A stretch of DNA of 13,793 nt, taken from positions 1 to 13,793 of the forward strand of contig CAZLLV010000116.1 in assembly GCA_964560325.1 (NCBI GenBank). The letters are read 5' to 3'. The notes under the pieces are model-generated. The model did not search any database, was not told where the DNA came from, and saw only the letters and a program-made list of their open reading frames with translations. The position numbers and the translations under genes were made by a program. The DNA comes from CAZLLV01 sp964560325. Its GTDB lineage: Bacteria > Acidobacteriota > Thermoanaerobaculia > Multivoradales > DATKCC01. Of this stretch, positions 13,568 to 13,793 are shown piece by piece; the first letter of the stretch is position 1; the number at the start of each line of letters is the position of its first letter.

Positions 13568-13576
13568 AAAATACCA
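13568..13576 (-). promoter_or_regulatory. Putative extended -10 promoter for the MNT/HepT-like pair
   Basis: On the minus strand TGGTATTTT fits TGnTAnnnT and ends 28 bases before the ATG at 13539. It is in the only A/T-rich patch of the 104-base divergent region. No -35 match is seen upstream. Confidence 0.4.
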
Positions 13577-13590
13577 CGGGGGGACGGCCC

Positions 13591-13604
13591 GGGGGAACAC
13601 CCCC
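13591..13604. repeat. Small hairpin and adjacent tandem repeat in the divergent region
   Basis: GGGGG, the loop AACA and CCCCC form a 5-bp stem. Directly after it TGAGCCGA occurs twice, at 13605-13612 and 13616-13623, with an 11-base period (about one helical turn). The repeats lie between the putative promoters of the MNT-like gene and the gene at 13644, where a shared operator would be expected. The evidence is only positional. Confidence 0.3.
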
Positions 13605-13631
13605 TGAGCCGATCGTGAGCCGACCCTCGTG

Positions 13632-13637
13632 TAGACT
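13632..13637 (+). promoter_or_regulatory. Putative -10 element (TAGACT) for the gene at 13644
   Basis: GTGTAGACT ends 6 bases before the ATG at 13644, exactly the distance expected if transcription starts on the A of the ATG. The same 9-mer precedes the cysteine desulfurase gene. No Shine-Dalgarno is present. Confidence 0.5.
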
Positions 13638-13643
13638 TTCCGG

Positions 13644-13793
13644 ATGGCCACCGAACCGGGAGGGAGAGCTGCGTCCTGGAGCCCGCTCGGCTGCGGCTGC
13701 GGCGCCCTGATGGCGGTCGTGCTGACGGTGGTCGTCGGCCTGGTCTGGTTCGGGTACAGCCGGGGCGAACGGTTCGAGCGCGAGCTCGCCGAC
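13644..13793 (+). CDS. N-terminus of a membrane protein (3' truncated by window)
   Basis: Fifty codons from the ATG at 13644 remain open to the window edge. A polar start (MATEPGGRAASWSPLG) is followed by CGCGALMAVVLTVVVGLVWF at about 17-36, a single hydrophobic segment that would be a membrane anchor or an uncleaved signal, and then a charged stretch (GYSRGERFERELAD). Cysteines at 17 and 19 at the head of the segment are noticeable, but the context is not a convincing lipobox. Function cannot be inferred from this part. The start is supported by a TAGACT hexamer 6 bases upstream and by coding-like codon use. It is divergent from the MNT/HepT-like pair. Confidence 0.6.
   Translation, partial: MATEPGGRAASWSPLGCGCGALMAVVLTVVVGLVWFGYSRGERFERELAD

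Noticed and set aside
1..13793. tRNA or rRNA genes, CRISPR arrays, insertion sequences, integrases or prophage genes
   Set aside because: Reading both strands showed no cloverleaf with a TTCGA arm, no rRNA-like blocks, no regularly spaced repeats and no transposase or integrase motifs.

Overview
The window is a dense, very GC-rich (about 70% by eye) bacterial chromosome segment. It holds thirteen complete protein genes and one partial gene at each edge. No RNA genes, CRISPR arrays, insertion sequences, integrases or phage genes were recognised. A secreted GWxTD protein with a C-terminal VWFA domain of the kind abundant in Acidobacteriota, together with the GC content, suggests an acidobacterium, perhaps Thermoanaerobaculia-like. 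That assignment is an inference from protein style, not from a marker gene.

Layout. 1-193: 3' end of rsmI (+), whose stop lies inside the 3' end of a convergent group I cysteine desulfurase gene (173-1333, -). 1490-4093: secreted GWxTD/VWFA protein (+). 5628-4124: three-gene minus-strand operon (conserved 104-aa protein, Maf nucleotide pyrophosphatase, DinB-like protein) with a recognisable promoter and a Shine-Dalgarno site. 5733-8976: plus-strand run of a TrmJ-type tRNA methyltransferase, KDPG aldolase, an unrecognised 153-aa protein and an apgM-type phosphoglycerate mutase. 9612-9070 (-) and 9699-11654 (+): divergent macrodomain protein and arginyl-tRNA synthetase. 11902-12678: secreted LAS/M15-like peptidase with a LysM domain, behind a long leader (+). 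13539-12701: overlapping MNT-nucleotidyltransferase-like and HepT-like (HEPN) pair (-) in which both catalytic motifs are degenerate. 13644-13793: start of a membrane protein (+).

How the genes fit together. Most of the window is housekeeping: rRNA and tRNA modification, tRNA charging, sulfur transfer, nucleotide-pool cleaning and lower glycolysis/Entner-Doudoroff metabolism. KDPG aldolase and phosphoglycerate mutase sit in one transcription unit around the 153-aa protein. Cell-envelope functions are represented by the VWFA protein, the LysM peptidase and the terminal membrane protein. The least ordinary element is the MNT/HEPN pair: it keeps the two-gene architecture of MntA-HepT (type VII) toxin-antitoxin systems, but by eye it lacks the DxD of the nucleotidyltransferase and the RX4HXY His and Tyr of the RNase.

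Expression signals. Only two genes have an obvious strong Shine-Dalgarno sequence (the 104-aa protein and the LysM peptidase). Four others have a TAnnnT hexamer ending 6-10 bases before the ATG and no Shine-Dalgarno, the arrangement expected for leaderless transcripts. Three gene junctions are 4-base overlaps that start on GTG or TTG. No gene-free stretch exceeds 300 bases; the longest is 11655-11901.
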